Origin: Erythrobacter sp. HI0063
Lineage (GTDB): Bacteria; Pseudomonadota; Alphaproteobacteria; Sphingomonadales; Sphingomonadaceae
Assembly: GCF_001635685.1 (NCBI RefSeq)
Contig: NZ_LWFF01000002.1
Coordinates: forward strand, 1 to 64,000
Reading direction: 5' to 3'
DNA: 64,000 bases
Each line of letters opens with the position of its first letter. Position 1 is the stretch's first letter. Under the pieces are notes generated by a model. The model made no database searches. It saw only the letters and a list, made by a program, of their open reading frames with translations, and had not been told where the DNA came from. Positions 61,768 through 64,000 of the stretch are shown piece by piece. The translations under genes were made by a program, and so were the position numbers.

Positions 61768-62229
61768 ATGAACCCTGTGACGATATTGGTGGATGCCGAT
61801 GCCTGCCCCGTGAAGGAGGAAATCTACCGCGTGGCCGAACGGTACGGCGCGCATGTCCGCGTGGTCAGCAACAGCCCCTTCCGCGTGCCGGTAAGCGAGC
61901 GGGTCAAGCGCGTGGTGGTGAGAGACGGTTTCGACGCAGCGGACGACTGGATCGCGGAACACGCCGGCCCGCGCAGCGTGGTGATCACCGCCGACATCCT
62001 GCTGGCGGAACGCTGCTGCAACGCGGGTGCAACGGTGCTGCGACACGACGGCAAACCCTTCGACGCCGCCAACATCGGCAGCGCCCTCGCCACCCGCGCG
62101 ATCATGGAAGACCTGCGCGCCGGGATGGACGGTGTTGGCGGCGGTCCGCCGCCGTTCAGCAAGGCTGACCGCTCGCGGTTTTTGCAGGCGCTGGATCGGG
62201 CGATAGTGGCGATTGGGGGGAGAGACTGA
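61768..62229 (+). CDS. DUF188 / YaiI family protein
   Basis: A 153-residue protein starting MNPVTILVDADACPVKEEIYRVA, the strongly conserved opening of the YaiI/YqxD (UPF0178) family, with ADILLAERCCNAGATVLRHDGKPFD split at 71-95. The acidic DADACP motif recalls PIN-like nucleases; activity is unproven. Confidence 0.92.
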   Translation: MNPVTILVDADACPVKEEIYRVAERYGAHVRVVSNSPFRVPVSERVKRVVVRDGFDAADDWIAEHAGPRSVVITADILLAERCCNAGATVLRHDGKPFDAANIGSALATRAIMEDLRAGMDGVGGGPPPFSKADRSRFLQALDRAIVAIGGRD

Positions 62230-62333
62230 CTTAAGACGGCCTATGTCACGCTCAATTCTTTGCGATTGCGCTTGCAAATTGCTGATGTTTCTGGCGATCA
62301 ATCAATTGTAGAAAGATTACTCTTGGAGATGAG

Positions 62334-62807
62334 ATGCCCGAAGCGATTATTGTAGATTGGTACGGGCCATACCTGACAAAGGAGGAATTTATTGCGGAGG
62401 CTCGAGGATGGGGCTGGGGCACTTGCGCCCTATACATCGGCGTAGGGTCGCACAATCGTATCAACTACATTGGACTGACAGAGACCCCTCGCACGCGCTT
62501 CTACAACCACCATAAGTTATGGAATCAAGAGAACGTTCGTTTCTTTCTGGGTGAAATAACAACCCGTGGTGCTAGCGGGCGAAGGACAAAAAAGCATCGG
62601 ACCGACCACGCCGCAGCGGAACACGCACTTATTGCTTACCTTCAACCTACATTGAACGACCGTCTAGTCAGACGCGACCTCGATGATTGTTGTGTCGTAT
62701 TCTCCCGCTTCTTCAGCAAGAAGGACTACGAAACCCCGATCGATGTTTTGCCGAAATTTCCGCGTTTATTGGCTTACGACAGTTATCGCGAAAAGTTCTT
62801 CTGCTGA
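62334..62807 (+). CDS. GIY-YIG nuclease-like protein in AT-richer DNA
   Basis: A 157-residue protein. CALYIGVGSHNRINYIGLTE fits the GIY..YIG core, with TRFYNHHK supplying the Arg and His, and AEHALIAYLQPTLND the late Glu and Asn seen in GIY-YIG nucleases. It is clearly poorer in GC than the flanking genes, with codons such as TTA, ATT and CAA. Single-domain; may be a standalone nuclease, a mobile-element or defence component. No RBS of note. Confidence 0.7.
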   Translation: MPEAIIVDWYGPYLTKEEFIAEARGWGWGTCALYIGVGSHNRINYIGLTETPRTRFYNHHKLWNQENVRFFLGEITTRGASGRRTKKHRTDHAAAEHALIAYLQPTLNDRLVRRDLDDCCVVFSRFFSKKDYETPIDVLPKFPRLLAYDSYREKFFC

Positions 62808-62817
62808 AGGTATAAGA

Positions 62818-62955
62818 TGCGGCGCCGCCGCGCGCGATGCGGTGAAGAAAGAAGGGCTGCGCATGGCGGGCATCGGCTATCACGAGATCGTCGCCGACCA
62901 CACCACGCCAAGCGAACTGAGGGCGCTGGTGGAGAAGTTGGTTCCGGCGCTTTTT
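62818..62955 (+). pseudogene. GC-rich remnant of an older gene (DUF2726-like C-terminus)
   Basis: A short stretch with normal genome base use, lying between two AT-richer genes. In frame it reads DAVKKEGLRMAGIGYHEIVA and then SELRALVEKLVPA, which looks like the C-terminal end of a DUF2726/PD-(D/E)XK-type protein. The rest of that gene is missing: upstream is the GIY-YIG gene, downstream the frame runs into foreign sequence. I infer a gene cut by insertion. Confidence 0.5.
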
Positions 62956-62971
62956 AGCATCGCTATTCGGG

Positions 62972-64000
62972 TCAACCTCCGATCTTACGAGATAGGACTG
63001 ATACGAGCGACGGGTCTAGCGGGCTGGTGTCATCACTAACCACTCCGTCCTGTGTAGGCCGAAACAAGGCTGCGAGAACAATCGCCTCATGCTTCTCATC
63101 GACCAATTCGTCCTCCCGAAAAGCGAGAAACGTTTGAGCGAAGGCTTTTCGCTCTTCCGCGTCCGAAGCCAAATGCCGCGAACTAAGGTAGAACTTGTTG
63201 AGGGTGCGTAGAAGCCAAAGAATTAGGGATGCCACTAGTAAGATCGAGCCTATTGTCAGGGGGCCCTTCGCTGACCAGCCATTGACACAAGAACCCTGCG
63301 CATCGCAACGCTCCGTCACGAATGAGCTAGCTACTTGATCGCCGAGAAATACCACAAGAAGTGCAATTCCAATTACAAAAGCTATTCCAGATCCTATTAG
63401 CCATCGTTGGGTTTTCTTGGCGGCGACTCGATGGTTTTCTGCGCGGGTGTCCCAAAGCTCCACCGCGGACTTATACTCAAGCTGCTTAGTATACCGATCA
63501 TAGGTATCCGAAAATTGCCGATTCCATCGTTCTCGATCCCTTTCGAATCTGTCAGTGGCTACGCGAGCGCCACTTGTTGCCATCGCCCTTATTTGGCTTC
63601 GGTCCGCCCGAAGCTTGGAAACCTCCGCGCGAGCTTTGCCTAGCGCTCCTTGCAGCAGTTTTGATTTACGCGTCATGTCGGCCTTTAGGGTACTAAGCTG
63701 ACTCTTCACCCGGTCATTTGACAAAGCCACCGCATCTGTTTCAGCATCACTTCCAGCCGTAGCGGCACCACCTAAAAGAGCCAGTCCCCGGAGGTACTGG
63801 TCAAACACTTCGCGATGACGGAAATTGGAGCCTTGGATTGAGTTTGATGTGGTGAATGGGCTCGGAATCCATCCATTCGAAACAAAGAACGCAAATACAA
63901 GGTCACAGTATTTTTCCGTGTCACGCTCTTTCAGAGCATCGAGAAATAACTTGCCTGCGCTACTTGAAGCTGGCGGTAGAAAATCTCGAACATTGGACGG
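62972..64000 (-). CDS. Coiled-coil, two-TM protein (possible DUF6161), N-terminus off right edge
   Basis: The visible 342 residues run in frame through base 64000; GTG at 63808 lies inside the gene, not at its start. Upstream text includes DLVFAFFVSNGWIPSPFTTS. Then a coiled coil (VKSQLSTLKADMTRKSKLLQ, AEVSKLRADRSQIRAMA), two membrane helices (IAFVIGIALLVVFL and IGSILLVASLILWLL) and a C-terminal helical part (AFAQTFLAFREDEL, LAALFRPTQDGVVSDD). The layout suggests DUF6161. Low GC, so probably acquired. Confidence 0.72.
   Translation of the reverse strand, partial: PSNVRDFLPPASSSAGKLFLDALKERDTEKYCDLVFAFFVSNGWIPSPFTTSNSIQGSNFRHREVFDQYLRGLALLGGAATAGSDAETDAVALSNDRVKSQLSTLKADMTRKSKLLQGALGKARAEVSKLRADRSQIRAMATSGARVATDRFERDRERWNRQFSDTYDRYTKQLEYKSAVELWDTRAENHRVAAKKTQRWLIGSGIAFVIGIALLVVFLGDQVASSFVTERCDAQGSCVNGWSAKGPLTIGSILLVASLILWLLRTLNKFYLSSRHLASDAEERKAFAQTFLAFREDELVDEKHEAIVLAALFRPTQDGVVSDDTSPLDPSLVSVLSRKIGG

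Noticed and set aside
1-64000. Insertion sequences, rRNA operon or origin of replication
   Set aside because: No transposase, rRNA segment, DnaA-box cluster or partition gene was found on reading the window.

Overview
The window is GC-rich, densely packed bacterial DNA from an alphaproteobacterium. The best fit is Sphingomonadales, probably the Erythrobacteraceae. Support comes from TonB-dependent sugar uptake, an SspB-alpha type protein, a DUF2945/DUF3008/DUF3140 stress cassette, a LOV-domain HWE-type histidine kinase like those known from Erythrobacter, many acyl-CoA dehydrogenase and crotonase genes, and the his gene order B-H-A-F-E. The assignment is an inference from gene content; there is no rRNA in the window.

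Layout. 1-5669: a sucrose-use locus with an MFS sugar transporter (cut by the left edge), a TonB-dependent receptor, a GH68 fructosyl hydrolase/transferase and a ROK fructokinase, controlled from a shared divergent promoter with LacI-type operators. 5714-11014: a four-gene acyl-CoA operon (CaiB-type CoA-transferase, crotonase, AidB-like acyl-CoA dehydrogenase, crotonase) divergent from a PaaX-like regulator. 11082-20545: tRNA-Ser(GGA), a glycosyltransferase-like gene, a cyclophilin, the (p)ppGpp enzyme Rsh, an M1 aminopeptidase, a GH16 glycanase, hemF, pdeM and infC (apparent AUA start). 20607-26124: two secreted unknowns, a Cys/Met PLP enzyme with a structured leader, an ATP-grasp protein, a protein with three TonB-C-like repeats and a J-domain protein. 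26247-30715: ybgC-tolQ-tolR-tolA-tolB-pal. 30804-34670: hisB-hisH-hisA-hisF, a small ORF, hisE and a HIT protein.

34752-39366: sspB, an unknown, gmk, two membrane-tethered LuxR-HTH proteins, two small unknowns and a RadC-like gene. 39409-47956: lipid and acyl-CoA catabolism, with an SDR, a side-by-side pair of acyl-CoA dehydrogenases, a GPH-type MFS carrier, and an ACAD11/LvaC-like dehydrogenase coupled to a zinc alcohol dehydrogenase and an LvaA-like phosphotransferase. 47975-56203: a lipoprotein-type subtilisin autotransporter, dapD, a stress cassette of small proteins, a PEBP protein and an S41 protease. 56285-62229: a LOV kinase with its receiver protein, small membrane and lipoproteins, a fasciclin protein, an HPF-like ribosome factor and several small proteins.

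62230-64000 is visibly poorer in GC and looks acquired. It holds a GIY-YIG nuclease-like gene, a short GC-rich remnant of an older gene, and a coiled-coil/two-TM protein that runs off the right edge. No insertion sequence, rRNA or CRISPR array was seen. The most unusual items are the structured leader before the Cys/Met enzyme, the hairpin that hides the Shine-Dalgarno sequence of the DUF2945 operon, the split ACAD11-like kinase/dehydrogenase pair, the triple TonB-C protein and the AT-richer island at the right end.
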